From Flavobacteriaceae bacterium (GTDB lineage Bacteria; Bacteroidota; Bacteroidia; Flavobacteriales; Flavobacteriaceae), in NCBI GenBank assembly GCA_027490305.1, contig JAIXYI010000033.1:1-56641 (forward strand): a DNA stretch of 56,641 nt, given 5' to 3'. The notes beneath the pieces are model-generated. The model ran no database searches. It was not told the DNA's origin and saw nothing but the letters and a program-made list of their open reading frames with translations. The first letter of the stretch is position 1. Each line of letters begins with the position of its first letter. Made by a program: the position numbers and the translations under genes. Below are positions 16,651-24,845 of this stretch, piece by piece.

Positions 16651-17735
16651 TCTGCGTGTTGGGTAGCGTAAGTAGATTCAAAAGCTTTCATGACGTCGAC
16701 CAAAACTTCGACGCTTTCAATAGGCAGGGCATTGTAGATCGAGGCGCGGTAACCACCTACCGAACGATGTCCGGCAAGGCCTGAAATGCCAGCAGCCTTC
16801 CACATGGCGTCAAATTCGGGGGCCAGGCGCTCGTCTTCTAGCAGGAAGCAGGCGTTCATTTTCGAACGGTCTTCTTTGCGTGCCGTTCCTTTGAACATGG
16901 CGTTGCGGTCGATTTCATCATACAGCAACTGCGCCTTCTGGTCGTTGATTTTCTCAATACCTGCTATGCCGCCTTTTGCTTTCAGCCAGCGGAGGGTAAG
17001 GAGGGAGGTATACACCGCGAATACCGGCGGCGTGTTATACATGCTTTCTTTTTCGATGTGCTGTTGCAGGTTCAGCATATTCGGGATGGTACGCCCGGTT
17101 TTCCCCAGAACGGATTCTTTCACTACCACCAGTGTCACGCCCGCAGGACCCATATTCTTCTGGGCACCGGCATAAATCAGGTCGAATTTCGAGAAGTCGA
17201 GTTGGCGTGAGAAGATATCCGAACTCATATCGCAGGCCACCGGAACGTCTGTCTCGGGAAAGGCGTACATTTGCGTGCCGAAAATGGTGTTGTTACTAGT
17301 GCAGTGGAAGTAGTCGACGTCGGACGGAATGCTATATCCTGTTGGGATGTAGGAATAATTGGCGTCTTTCGATGAGCCCACTACTACCACCTCGCCGAAG
17401 TGTTTCGCTTCTTTGATGGCACCTACAGCCCAGGTTCCGGTTTCGAGATAGGCCGCTTTGCCACCGGTTTTCATGAGGTTGTAGGGTGTCATAAGGAATT
17501 CGAGGCTCGCACCGCCGTGCAGGAACAGGGCCTGATAGCCTTTGTTCTCGAGTCCGAGAAGTTCCAATGCCAACGCACGCGCTTCGTCCATCACAGCGAC
17601 GAAGTCTTTGCTGCGATGGGAAATTTCGATCAGCGATAAGCCCGAGTTATTGAAATCGAGGACGGCAGCAGCGGCCTGTTGCAATACTTCCTGTGGCAGG
17701 ATGCTGGGACCGGCGCTGAAATTATGCTTCTTCAT
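16647..17735 (-). CDS. serC: Phosphoserine aminotransferase
   Basis: 362 aa from the ATG at 17735 (MKKHNFSAGPSILPQEVL), the usual SerC start; the longer open frame upstream adds non-homologous residues. It converts 3-phosphohydroxypyruvate and glutamate to phosphoserine, and also acts in PLP synthesis in some bacteria. Visible are the start motif FSAGP, SLIEISHRSKDF, the PLP lysine in LIYAGAQKNMGPAGV, and the C-terminal GHRSVGGYRASIYNA loop. It is co-transcribed with serA downstream through a 4-base stop/start overlap. Confidence 0.96.
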   Translation of the reverse strand: MKKHNFSAGPSILPQEVLQQAAAAVLDFNNSGLSLIEISHRSKDFVAVMDEARALALELLGLENKGYQALFLHGGASLEFLMTPYNLMKTGGKAAYLETGTWAVGAIKEAKHFGEVVVVGSSKDANYSYIPTGYSIPSDVDYFHCTSNNTIFGTQMYAFPETDVPVACDMSSDIFSRQLDFSKFDLIYAGAQKNMGPAGVTLVVVKESVLGKTGRTIPNMLNLQQHIEKESMYNTPPVFAVYTSLLTLRWLKAKGGIAGIEKINDQKAQLLYDEIDRNAMFKGTARKEDRSKMNACFLLEDERLAPEFDAMWKAAGISGLAGHRSVGGYRASIYNALPIESVEVLVDVMKAFESTYATQHAE

Positions 17736-17874
17736 AGTCGTTCGGATAGAGCCGCAAATTTCTGCAATAGGGAAGATTCCGCCTACAGCCCTCCCAAAAA
17801 AATCGGGGAGTTTATTAACAATAACGTTATAGTAAGGATACATTTCCATAGCGTCGGAACGCGTATGGGTGTAC

Positions 17875-18921
17875 CTACAGTCCCGATAGGAATGCTAAGG
17901 TGTCGACATTGTCCGCATAATCCCAAAGTTCCGGGCGTTGGGTTTTTCCGAAGGGAAGATAGCCGTGACCCACTACGCATTGTAGTCGGTCGGCATCGCC
18001 TACCAGGCGCACAGCGAGCGTTTCGCGTGTGCTATAGTATTCGTAAAAGACGCTGGAAATTGGGGAGGCGTATGATACATCTTCTTTTAACGTAAGGAAG
18101 CCGTTGTCGGTCAGCTTGAAATTGCTCATCAGAAAGACGGCTTTGTTATAGTCGTAGTTGTTCGCGTATTTTTCATATTGGATGACCGATCCGTATGGGA
18201 AAATCGCTTCGAAGAAGTCCTTGAAATCATAGCCCTCGGGTACAAACAGCTTGGAGACATTCCGGCACCCGAGTCCGAAATAGCGGAAGATATCATCGCC
18301 CAACGCAAACAACTCCTCTTTGGATTCGGTTCCGTCCAATACCGCTACTGAATTCCGGTTTTTCCGGATGATGGCCGGTTTGTTACGGAAATAGTATTCG
18401 AAATACCGCGCCGTGTTGTCGCTACCCGTCGCGATGACGGCATCGTAGCCTTCGAGTTTTGAATCGACGAAGACTATACGGTCGGCAAAGCGGGGCTCGA
18501 CAGCGGTGAGATAGCGGGTGAGCAATGGGACAATCTGGTTGTCGTTGGACGAAAGGCGTACCAGGGCCGTATGACCGGCAATCAACACCGACACGAGGTC
18601 ATGGAAGCCCACCAACGGGATGTTACCTGCCAGGATGAGGGCAATCTTGCGCGGTGAGAGGTCCTCCAGTTGATACGGCGCCAGCCATTTGTCGAGGTTG
18701 TCGGTAGCCAGGGCCTCGTGCCAGGAACCGCAGGCGAAGGCCACCTGTTCGGGGGTGAACCAGCCATTGTGGTGGATGGCGCGCTCGACCAGCACGGACA
18801 TGGGTTCGAAGAAGGCGTCGTTTTCGCTGACGTCGTGGGCTTTTTGGGGTGGGAGTGTGGCGAATTGGCCGAGGAATTTCCCCAGTGTCACAAAAGCCTG
18901 TTTTCGATCGTGCAGCGTCAT
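17875..18921 (-). CDS. LuxC-like acyl-CoA reductase
   Basis: 348 aa from the ATG at 18921 (MTLHDRKQAFVTLGKFLGQ). The 40 residues upstream of it in the open frame lie in the ferredoxin promoter and start and are unlikely to be translated. The aldehyde-dehydrogenase-like fold is suggested by ILAGNIPLVGFHDLVSVLIAGH, YFRNKPAIIRKNRNSVAVLDG and the nucleophile segment FGLGCRNVSKLFVPEGYDF with Cys. Family members reduce acyl-CoA or acyl thioesters to aldehydes. Divergent pairing with the dicluster ferredoxin gene is common in Bacteroidota and suggests a redox link, but the physiological substrate is unknown. Confidence 0.88.
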   Translation of the reverse strand: MTLHDRKQAFVTLGKFLGQFATLPPQKAHDVSENDAFFEPMSVLVERAIHHNGWFTPEQVAFACGSWHEALATDNLDKWLAPYQLEDLSPRKIALILAGNIPLVGFHDLVSVLIAGHTALVRLSSNDNQIVPLLTRYLTAVEPRFADRIVFVDSKLEGYDAVIATGSDNTARYFEYYFRNKPAIIRKNRNSVAVLDGTESKEELFALGDDIFRYFGLGCRNVSKLFVPEGYDFKDFFEAIFPYGSVIQYEKYANNYDYNKAVFLMSNFKLTDNGFLTLKEDVSYASPISSVFYEYYSTRETLAVRLVGDADRLQCVVGHGYLPFGKTQRPELWDYADNVDTLAFLSGL

Positions 18922-18926
18922 GCTTT

Positions 18927-18958
18927 TTTGTTTATCAAAGTATTTGGATGTACTTTTG
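18927..18958 (+). promoter_or_regulatory. Promoter of the ferredoxin gene
   Basis: TTTG (18927-18930) and TACTTTTG (18951-18958) are separated by 20 bases, matching the flavobacterial promoter consensus. They lie in the divergent spacer, 51 bases before the ferredoxin start. Confidence 0.7.
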
Positions 18959-18982
18959 CGCAAAATTAGTGAAGTCGGCTGA

Positions 18983-19360
<378 letters not shown>

Positions 19361-19383
19361 TCAAACTTGTAAAAGTCGATTAA

Positions 19384-19419
19384 GGGGCTGTCAACCGCGT
19401 GATGACAGCCCCTTTTTTT
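19384..19419 (+). terminator. Terminator after the ferredoxin gene
   Basis: GGGGCTGTCA and TGACAGCCCC form a perfect 10-bp stem with a 9-base loop followed by seven T, 23 bases after the ferredoxin stop. It marks the left edge of the core region before the accessory array. Confidence 0.95.
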
Positions 19420-20044
19420 ATTGTTTTACGGCACCAACTGGCGATTAACTGTCCGATAAAAGATGGGGCCTCGTATATGCCCACGCGGCACTGCGACTGT
19501 GACTGCGACGGCGCACTGACCTGCCTGCTTCGGCAGCGTTTCTTTTAGCCGCCTGGAATGTATTATCAAGCGAGGGGAGAGGTCCCGCGGCCCGCGTGAG
19601 CGATCGCAGCATTGCCTTGCTTCGCACAATTCGGCTTCCCCGCTGGCGCGAGCGTCACGCTCGTGCCTATCGATTGAAGGCGATGGCAAAAATGGAGTGA
19701 TTCTTCTTCTTGTAGTTTCTTTGGCACAGCGCCTATTTATTTCAGCAAATTTGTATTTTCGACTATCGCGGAAGGTTAAGAAGTGAAATTTTACCTTGGT
19801 TACAATTTTTGATACTAATGGGCACGAGCGAGACGCTCGCGCCAGTGTGGGGCGTACCAATATCCAGCGACGTTGTTGTATACGTATGTGAGAAGTAGGG
19901 AACTGCGGCGTATCGTTAGTCCGCTTGACAATCTGTAAACTATTTCATTCGCGCCATGCACATGGTAGGTTGTTCAACGGTAAACTACTGTTTGCAAACC
20001 TGTTGCGAAGTGTTGGTTATCGGTGTTTAATTGTATATTTGAGA
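19420..20044. other. Left spacer of the accessory array, no gene
   Basis: It contains a GC-rich stretch with a 6-bp repetition (ACTGCG, ACTGTG, ACTGCG; about 19484-19506), then REP-flanked element R1 (19638-19852), then about 190 bases of unassigned sequence that grows AT-rich toward the first cassette. GTTGTTG follows ACGTT-type sequence near 19872, possibly another recombination point. Open frames here are translations of the REP palindromes and are not genes. Confidence 0.6.
19638..19852. mobile_element. REP-flanked element R1 (decayed RAYT-type remnant)
   Basis: 215 bp bounded by inverted copies of CCCCGCTGGCGCGAGCGT followed by CACGCTCGTGCC; each end is itself palindromic (CGAGCGT-C-ACGCTCG). 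Four further copies (R2-R5) lie in the next 5.5 kb. The interior near 19745-19768, read on the minus strand, gives the codons SRKYKFAE after a one-base-damaged ATG, like the start of REP-associated tyrosine transposases. No intact transposase is present. Confidence 0.75.
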
Positions 20045-20052
20045 GTTAGCGG
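20045..20052 (+). other. Left boundary core of cassette 1 (GTTAGCGG)
   Basis: GTTAGCGGAAACACA here is the reverse complement, with two mismatches in 15, of the sequence ending cassette 1 around 21412-21426. Matched ends flanking a single gene are the hallmark of integron-type cassettes. The mismatches leave this boundary less certain than the others. Confidence 0.45.
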
Positions 20053-20073
20053 AAACACAAATCAGCAAAGTGT

Positions 20074-21411
20074 ATGGATAATGAAATTACTTTTGAACCA
20101 TATTCAAAGGTTTTCTTATGTAAAAAATGTAGGTTTCCTGGTCAAGATAAATACTGCGGAAACTGTGGAACTTTAATCCAAATAGATATTTCAGAAGCCA
20201 AAGTTGAACTATACGAACGATTACTAAAACTTGATTATCACAAACTAGACGATTGGTCAAGTTCTAACGCTGAGTTATTTCAAAATTATTTTTTTGAAGA
20301 GTGGAAAAATCTTAATCAAGCAATATTAATTAAATCACATCTCTTTCAATATACTTATATGATTGATTTAGTTGTAATTGATGACGAAGGGATTGAAGAA
20401 AAGGTAAAGAACGTAATTCATATTCAAAATTGGCGATTGTCTAATCAAGGAAACATTCAAAATTCATTAGTTAGAAAAGAACGAATGATAGATAAGAGTT
20501 TTATTTTGAATATAACTTACGTCAAAATTGGCGATTTTGAAAACCTAATTAAATTTAAAGGTAGATATCGTAAGGTGATAAAGACTAAATTTCGAGTATT
20601 TAATAAGGGGGCTGAACCATTTATTATTAGTTACATAACTCAATGGAGAAAAACTTTACTAAATACGAACAGCATTATTTATGAGAAGAAAAAAATATAT
20701 GACTTAGTTAATCACCAATGTAAGATAATTTCATATCAATTAGCCGGACATTTCCCTTCAAAAAAAGATATTTTTTTGATAAATGTGCTATTCATTCTTT
20801 TCGAAAGTATTACTGAATACTTTAATTACCTGATAAAGTTCTTTCTATATCCAACGCTATACATTAAATTAATAAAAAATGGAACATTAACTTATACCAA
20901 AATTATTAACCTATATATGGTTGGTTTGCTTTTGAGCGTATTAATCCCCCTTCTTTTATCTGGTGGAAATTCTAGTATTAAAAAAATGTTGTATTTTAAT
21001 GAGTGGCTACCTTTTTTTTCTGATATCGCTGAATTTCTTTTGGAAACTTCCTCTATCTTAATTATCACGTTCTTTATTCAACTTTTTGCCTTTTGGGATA
21101 AAAAGAAAGGTAGTTTCCTAAAAATGTTTTTCTGCATTATTTTTTTTAAAGGTTTCACACAGATTTTTGACAGGATTTATTTTTACAGTATGAATGTTCC
21201 TTTCTTAAACTTGTCTTTTAAATTATTACCACTCCACGGAAATACTGAATATTACAGCCATATATTACAGATATTGCGACTGCCATTTTTAATCTATACA
21301 TTTTACATTTATAAAATGATTAAACAAATATATAATAGTGAGCTTGCAATAATTGGGTGGTTTTTAGCATGTATTTTATTATTATTTATAAACATTCTTA
21401 TTACTTTATAA
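20074..21411 (+). CDS. Zinc-ribbon plus multi-pass membrane protein, unknown (cassette 1)
   Basis: 445 aa, very AT-rich compared with the core genes. The N-terminus has a four-cysteine ribbon: Cys16, Cys19, Cys28 and Cys31 (LCKKCRFPGQDKYCGNCG). A soluble ~190-residue region with mixed alpha/beta character follows. From about residue 230 come roughly five or six hydrophobic segments (LFILFESITEYFNYLIKFFL, INLYMVGLLLSVLIPLLL, ILIITFFIQLFAF, IIGWFLACILLLFINILIT), a layout resembling YIP1-type membrane domains. No function is known. It sits alone between recombination-like ends and is probably imported by horizontal transfer. Confidence 0.75.
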   Translation: MDNEITFEPYSKVFLCKKCRFPGQDKYCGNCGTLIQIDISEAKVELYERLLKLDYHKLDDWSSSNAELFQNYFFEEWKNLNQAILIKSHLFQYTYMIDLVVIDDEGIEEKVKNVIHIQNWRLSNQGNIQNSLVRKERMIDKSFILNITYVKIGDFENLIKFKGRYRKVIKTKFRVFNKGAEPFIISYITQWRKTLLNTNSIIYEKKKIYDLVNHQCKIISYQLAGHFPSKKDIFLINVLFILFESITEYFNYLIKFFLYPTLYIKLIKNGTLTYTKIINLYMVGLLLSVLIPLLLSGGNSSIKKMLYFNEWLPFFSDIAEFLLETSSILIITFFIQLFAFWDKKKGSFLKMFFCIIFFKGFTQIFDRIYFYSMNVPFLNLSFKLLPLHGNTEYYSHILQILRLPFLIYTFYIYKMIKQIYNSELAIIGWFLACILLLFINILITL

Positions 21412-21418
21412 TGTGCTT

Positions 21419-21551
21419 CTGCTAACAGAGGCTACACGCAATTGCCGGCTGCTGGTAAGTTAACGATCTCGTTTTTTACTACTTTTATTCCTGACGGAGA
21501 ATTCTCAGTTCCAAATCCGGCAACTGCGTGTGAGCCGCGAAACGTTAGCAG
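21419..21551 (+). other. attC-like recombination site J1 between cassettes 1 and 2
   Basis: The outer boxes CTGCTAAC (21419-21426) and GTTAGCAG (21544-21551) are perfect complements. Inside, GGCTACACGCAATTGCCGG (21430-21448) pairs with CCGGCAACTGCGTGTGAGCC (21517-21536) with one extra base in the right arm. Between outer and inner stems are unpaired spacers of 3 and 7 bases. Outer core, unpaired spacer, inner stem with an extrahelical base and a variable loop is the architecture of integron attC sites (consensus outer boxes RYYYAAC and GTTRRRY). Confidence 0.6.
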
Positions 21552-21575
21552 TAATTTAATTCAAAATGTCGCACA

Positions 21576-22220
21576 ATGAAAATGACCCTTTGCATATCAT
21601 TAATTTTCCTGTGCTGCAGTTGTTTTGGGCAAAACAAATTATATCCACTTCCTTTTTCTTACCCAAAAGAACTAAAATTCTACAGCGTCGAACATTCGAA
21701 GATTGAAATAACAGAAGAAGAACTTAAGACCTTCGCGGTAATCGATACGTTATCTAATCCTTACAGTCTTTTAATTAGTGATTTTTCCTCTATTTCGATT
21801 GCTATCAAGTCTACTGATAAATACAAAGTATACCGGCTTTTAACCAGGCCCGAAATTAATAAACGAACAATACAGGAACTTGGTGATCCAAGAAACCGCT
21901 GTGATAGCAGTCTACAAATAACCGAAATAAAAAATATCCGATTGGACGAAGCAGGTAATGACGAACTAATCTTAACATTCCTAAATAGTTCATACTGCTG
22001 TCCAACTTGTGCGATTCCTCTAAATTGGCAGATTTATGAAGGCTATGTTATTTTTGATATTGATAAACTTAAGGTGTTGGATATTACTACCAAAAGTAAC
22101 ACAGTAATTCTAAGTGACGGTGTTCCAGCAAAAGATGTGAAAATTGAATTTGAAAAAAATTATTTACGATTTGGAAAAAGAAAATATTATTACAAAAATG
22201 ATTCATTGGTTCGAAAATAA
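21576..22220 (+). CDS. Secreted hypothetical protein (cassette 2)
   Basis: 214 aa, AT-rich. A signal peptide is present (MKMTLCISLIFLCCSCFGQN), possibly cleaved after FGQ, and the CCSC also allows a lipobox. The mature part contains two Cys pairs (RNRCDSS and SSYCCPTCAIPLNW) and a beta-rich C-terminus. I do not recognise the family. Cassette-like ends flank it: GTTAGCAGTAATTTA at 21544 and its near-perfect complement ending at 22232 (14 of 15 positions). Expression would depend on a promoter in the flanking site or upstream. Confidence 0.7.
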   Translation: MKMTLCISLIFLCCSCFGQNKLYPLPFSYPKELKFYSVEHSKIEITEEELKTFAVIDTLSNPYSLLISDFSSISIAIKSTDKYKVYRLLTRPEINKRTIQELGDPRNRCDSSLQITEIKNIRLDEAGNDELILTFLNSSYCCPTCAIPLNWQIYEGYVIFDIDKLKVLDITTKSNTVILSDGVPAKDVKIEFEKNYLRFGKRKYYYKNDSLVRK

Positions 22221-22224
22221 ACTA

Positions 22225-22480
22225 CTGCTAACAGCGGCTAATCGCAATACCCCGCTGGCGCGAGCGTCACGCTCGTGCCTATTGATTTAAGTCTATGGCA
22301 AAAATGGAGTGATTATTCCTCTTCTTGTAGTTTCTTTTGCACAGCGCATATTTATCTTAGCAAATTTGTATTTTCGACTATCGCGGAAGGTTAGAAGTGA
22401 AATTTTACCTTGGTTACCATTTTTGATATTAATGGGCACGAGCGTGGCGCTCGCGCCAGCGGGGGGTTGGAACGTTATGC
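22225..22480 (+). other. attC-like site J2 with a REP element inside
   Basis: CTGCTAACAGCGGCTAATCG (22225-22244) copies the left arm of J1 closely, and AACGTTATGC (22471-22480) is a right core. The 215-bp element R2 occupies everything between, so the REP palindromes form the inner stem of the putative hairpin. The right core GTTATGC starts cassette 3 and is complemented by GCATAAC at that cassette's end. Confidence 0.5.
22250..22464. mobile_element. REP-flanked element R2
   Basis: 215 bp, the same length as R1, with CCCCGCTGGCGCGAGCG at the left and its inverted copy at the right. The interior is about 90% like R1, including the minus-strand SRKYKFAK remnant. The right REP is altered (GAGCGTGGCGCTCGCGCC). 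Confidence 0.75.
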
Positions 22481-22503
22481 AACACTTTTAGAAAATCTCA
22501 ACC

Positions 22504-22956
22504 ATGAAGAATATTATTTTGATTCTGCTTTTAACAATAACTTGTAAATCGTTTTCCCAAGACAAACAACTTATTGGAAAATGGAAAATTATTTCGGTTA
22601 GCGGAAAAGGCTATTACTATAATTCTGAGAAAGATTCAATCTTCCTATCTAATGAATTTAAAGAAAAATTTAAGGGAGATATTGAAATACTTAAAAAAGT
22701 TGATATGTTGATGCGTACGACTTATTCAAATGCGTTTTACTATTTTGATGAAAAAGGAAATCATCATGAGATTTCAGATATTAGGAAGGATGATTATAAA
22801 TATTCAGTTGATCAAGAAAAAATGAATATCAAAATAAATGATTACCAAAACAATGCTTTCATGTTTGAAATTCCATATAGAATCGAAAATGACATTTTAT
22901 ATATTTCACTGGAGCAGAAATTGGGAATAGCAAATTTTATTTTAAAAAGGCTTTAA
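22504..22956 (+). CDS. Secreted lipocalin-like hypothetical protein (cassette 3)
   Basis: 150 aa, AT-rich. A signal peptide (MKNIILILLLTITCKSFSQD) is followed by LIGKWKIISVSGKGYYYNSE, the typical opening strand of small lipocalin-like beta-barrel proteins in Bacteroidota (GxW motif), and ends in SLEQKLGIANFILKRL. The ligand is unknown. The flanking ends are complementary: GTTATGC at 22474-22480 and GCATAAC at 22963-22969. The gene nearly fills the cassette, with 24 bases before and 6 after. Confidence 0.72.
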   Translation: MKNIILILLLTITCKSFSQDKQLIGKWKIISVSGKGYYYNSEKDSIFLSNEFKEKFKGDIEILKKVDMLMRTTYSNAFYYFDEKGNHHEISDIRKDDYKYSVDQEKMNIKINDYQNNAFMFEIPYRIENDILYISLEQKLGIANFILKRL

Positions 22957-22962
22957 AGCGTC

Positions 22963-22969
22963 GCATAAC
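22963..22969 (+). other. Right boundary core of cassette 3 (GCATAAC)
   Basis: It complements the left boundary GTTATGC at 22474-22480 and leads directly, through AGCC, into REP element R3. No right-hand GTT core is found after R3, so this junction looks eroded. Confidence 0.5.
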
Positions 22970-22973
22970 AGCC

Positions 22974-23176
22974 CCCCGCCGGCGCGAGCGTCACGCTCGT
23001 GCAAATCGCTAACAAATCAATCTCAGATCCTTTAGCAAAATCGTCTACCTAACTACCTGTTTTCTAAACAAATTTGTATTTTCGACTCATTCGAGAAAGT
23101 TAGAAGTAAAACGCGATAATTTGGATACGGGTTTTCCGTAGTATTGGGCACGAGCGAGACGCTCGCGCCAGCGGGG
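22974..23176. mobile_element. REP-flanked element R3, with intact RAYT start codons
   Basis: 203 bp bounded by the same REP ends, with a diverged interior shared with R4. On the minus strand 23090 to 23064 reads ATGAGTCGAAAATACAAA then TTTGTT and a stop: M-S-R-K-Y-K-F-V. MSRKYKF is, from memory, the usual opening of Bacteroidota REP-associated tyrosine transposases, so the element appears to be an internal-deletion derivative of such a gene with its flanking REPs. Confidence 0.75.
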
Positions 23177-23265
23177 GAGTGATGATATGGATGCAATAAG
23201 AAAAAAGATTTCGGACCATCCTCAATTTGAAAAACGCTCTTCCTGAATGAGCGTTTTTCAAATTT

Positions 23266-23805
23266 CTAGTGTACAGCACTATTAAAAACTTTTTCGACTA
23301 ATTTCCATTTCCTTTCCCTTTCCCTTTCCCTTTTCTCCATAATAGCTAATCCATCAAACAATATCTTATTGTATCCCGCTACAACCACTACCCTAAATAC
23401 AGCTTGCTTTCCATTATCTACATATATTGGTTCGGAGAAACTGTATAACAAATTGTGGTTCTTTTCAACTGGCTTGAATACACCTTCCATCAATCCCGAA
23501 ACGCCAAACTTCCTCGCATCTTCTGCCGACCAGAATTCAGGAGTACTTACGCTCTGATAAGTTCTTAATGTTTTAAGACGATTGTCAGTAAATGTTTTGG
23601 CTCGACTATTCCAGTTTAGTCGGCTCACACCTTCGTAGATATTTGCAATATCCCGTTGAGGGAGTTTGACTTTTTGTAACGATACCCTGATAGAATCTTT
23701 CCCTTCTGTCGCAATGTACGATGCGATTGGACTATTTGTCCTACAAGATGCGCAAGTGCCTACTACACACAAACAAAGAATTAAGTATTTTAAATTTAGT
23801 TGCAT
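23266..23805 (-). CDS. Lipoprotein of unknown function overlapping a truncated gene
   Basis: 179 aa with signal sequence and lipobox (VVGTCASC, Cys21). The mature part has WSAEDARKFGVSGLMEGVF and a C-terminal beta segment (GKQAVFRVVVVAGYNKILFDGL). The stretch EKRERERERKWK comes from a hexanucleotide repeat (TTTCCC type on the plus strand, about 23308-23332), whose changes in copy number would stay in frame. It starts 10 bases inside the end of the truncated gene upstream, a coupling seen in toxin-immunity pairs, but no known immunity family is recognised. It runs opposite to the other genes of the array. Confidence 0.65.
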   Translation of the reverse strand: MQLNLKYLILCLCVVGTCASCRTNSPIASYIATEGKDSIRVSLQKVKLPQRDIANIYEGVSRLNWNSRAKTFTDNRLKTLRTYQSVSTPEFWSAEDARKFGVSGLMEGVFKPVEKNHNLLYSFSEPIYVDNGKQAVFRVVVVAGYNKILFDGLAIMEKRERERERKWKLVEKVFNSAVH

Positions 23806-24190
23806 GGCGTTGAAACAGGTGTATTGATTCCGCCTGGACTTATTACGGGAGTATTTGTGTCTTCAGCCTCATTAACGGCATCGATTCTGTTCCTGTCAGC
23901 CTCGGGAAGCGCATTATATGGATCTGTCATCCACAGTCCGCCCCATGCCAAATCCTTGTAAACCTGAGATGGTTGTTCGTCCTGAGGTACTGCCGTACCT
24001 GTATCGAATTCTTGTAGGGCTCTGGAAATGGCGTCCACGTATGACTGTGCCATTTGGTTATGATGTGCTAATGTGTTGTCTCCCGTTATCACGTTTACAT
24101 AAAAATTCCATAATTCGGTAAAGGTCTGTAGCTCAGGGCTTTCACCTCCAACATATCGATCATCAACCATGCTGTAAAAGTAAGCATGTC
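23796..24190 (-). pseudogene. 3' remnant of a larger gene cut by REP element R4
   Basis: The frame (HAYFYSMVDDRYVGGESPEL, then QTFTELWNFYVNV, HHNQMAQSYVDAISRALQEF and YKDLAWGGLWMTDP) is open for about 130 residues but has no ATG. Its upstream end joins directly to the interior of R4, where a stop occurs in frame. Such ends resemble C-terminal domains of long secreted or RHS-like Bacteroidota proteins, but I cannot name the family. The product ends in a Pro/Gly/Thr-rich tail. Transcription of the intact lipoprotein gene behind it may have been disrupted too. Confidence 0.6.
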
Positions 24191-24301
24191 TCTGCAAATT
24201 TGTATTTTCGACTCATTCGAGAGAGTTAGAAGTAAAACGAGGTAATTTGGATACGGGTTTCCCGTAGTATTGGGCACGAGCGGGAGGCTTGCGCCCGGGG
24301 G
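24191..24301. mobile_element. REP element R4, right half only
   Basis: About 110 bp match the right half of R3, including the minus-strand ATG at 24216 that opens MSRKYKFAE before running into the truncated gene's sequence. The left REP is missing and the right REP is degenerate (GGGCACGAGCGGGAGGCTTG). The junction with the truncated gene is at about 24191. Confidence 0.65.
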
Positions 24302-24357
24302 CTTTGGCATTGAATCTCTTGTCGATCGAGTATAAAATCCTCACTTATTAGATTAAT

Positions 24358-24795
24358 ATGAAGAATTTTCTCTTTTTACCCTTTTTCTTTTTGATTTCTT
24401 GTAAAGAAAATGTGAGTCGTAAGCTTACAGCTTCCGATATACGAATCGAACTCGAAAAAAATAATCCGTTTCTTTCTGAGTTCAAACGGACGCTTGAGGT
24501 AAATGTCGACGGGGATTCAGAACAAGCTGAGTTGAAATTCGATTCAGGTAGTGGTTGTAATTCTTATTTATTTGAAGAGGAGAACAGATTCATAATAACT
24601 GATTGTGATGGCACATGGTACACTATCGACAAATCAACTCATAAGATTTCGCCTTTAGGACGTTATTGGAGGAAACTTCCGAAAGCTAAATACGTTTGTA
24701 CTTATGTTATTAGTAAAAAATTGAGAAAGACCATTATTGTCAAAGAAAAAGATATTAATCTTGATTTGATGTATTTATATGGAGGCGAAATGTAA
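24358..24795 (+). CDS. Lipoprotein of unknown function (accessory array)
   Basis: 145 aa, AT-rich. The N-terminus MKNFLFLPFFFLISCKEN is a lipoprotein signal with Cys15. The mature part contains GDSEQAELKFDSGSGCNSYL, a pattern like repeat-type beta-strand proteins that measure a 'dotted' calcium-like loop, but no known domain is certain. It is flanked by R4 and R5; no complementary cassette ends were found, so boundaries here may have decayed. Confidence 0.65.
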   Translation: MKNFLFLPFFFLISCKENVSRKLTASDIRIELEKNNPFLSEFKRTLEVNVDGDSEQAELKFDSGSGCNSYLFEEENRFIITDCDGTWYTIDKSTHKISPLGRYWRKLPKAKYVCTYVISKKLRKTIIVKEKDINLDLMYLYGGEM

Positions 24796-24845
24796 AGATG
24801 TCTTGCTATTAAAAGGTTTAATACCTGAATTTTAGTGCAAAATCC

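Noticed and set aside
19426..19860. 144-codon minus-strand frame ending in the REP region
   Set aside because: It reads through REP palindromes (HERDARASG type) and the damaged transposase start; not a protein.
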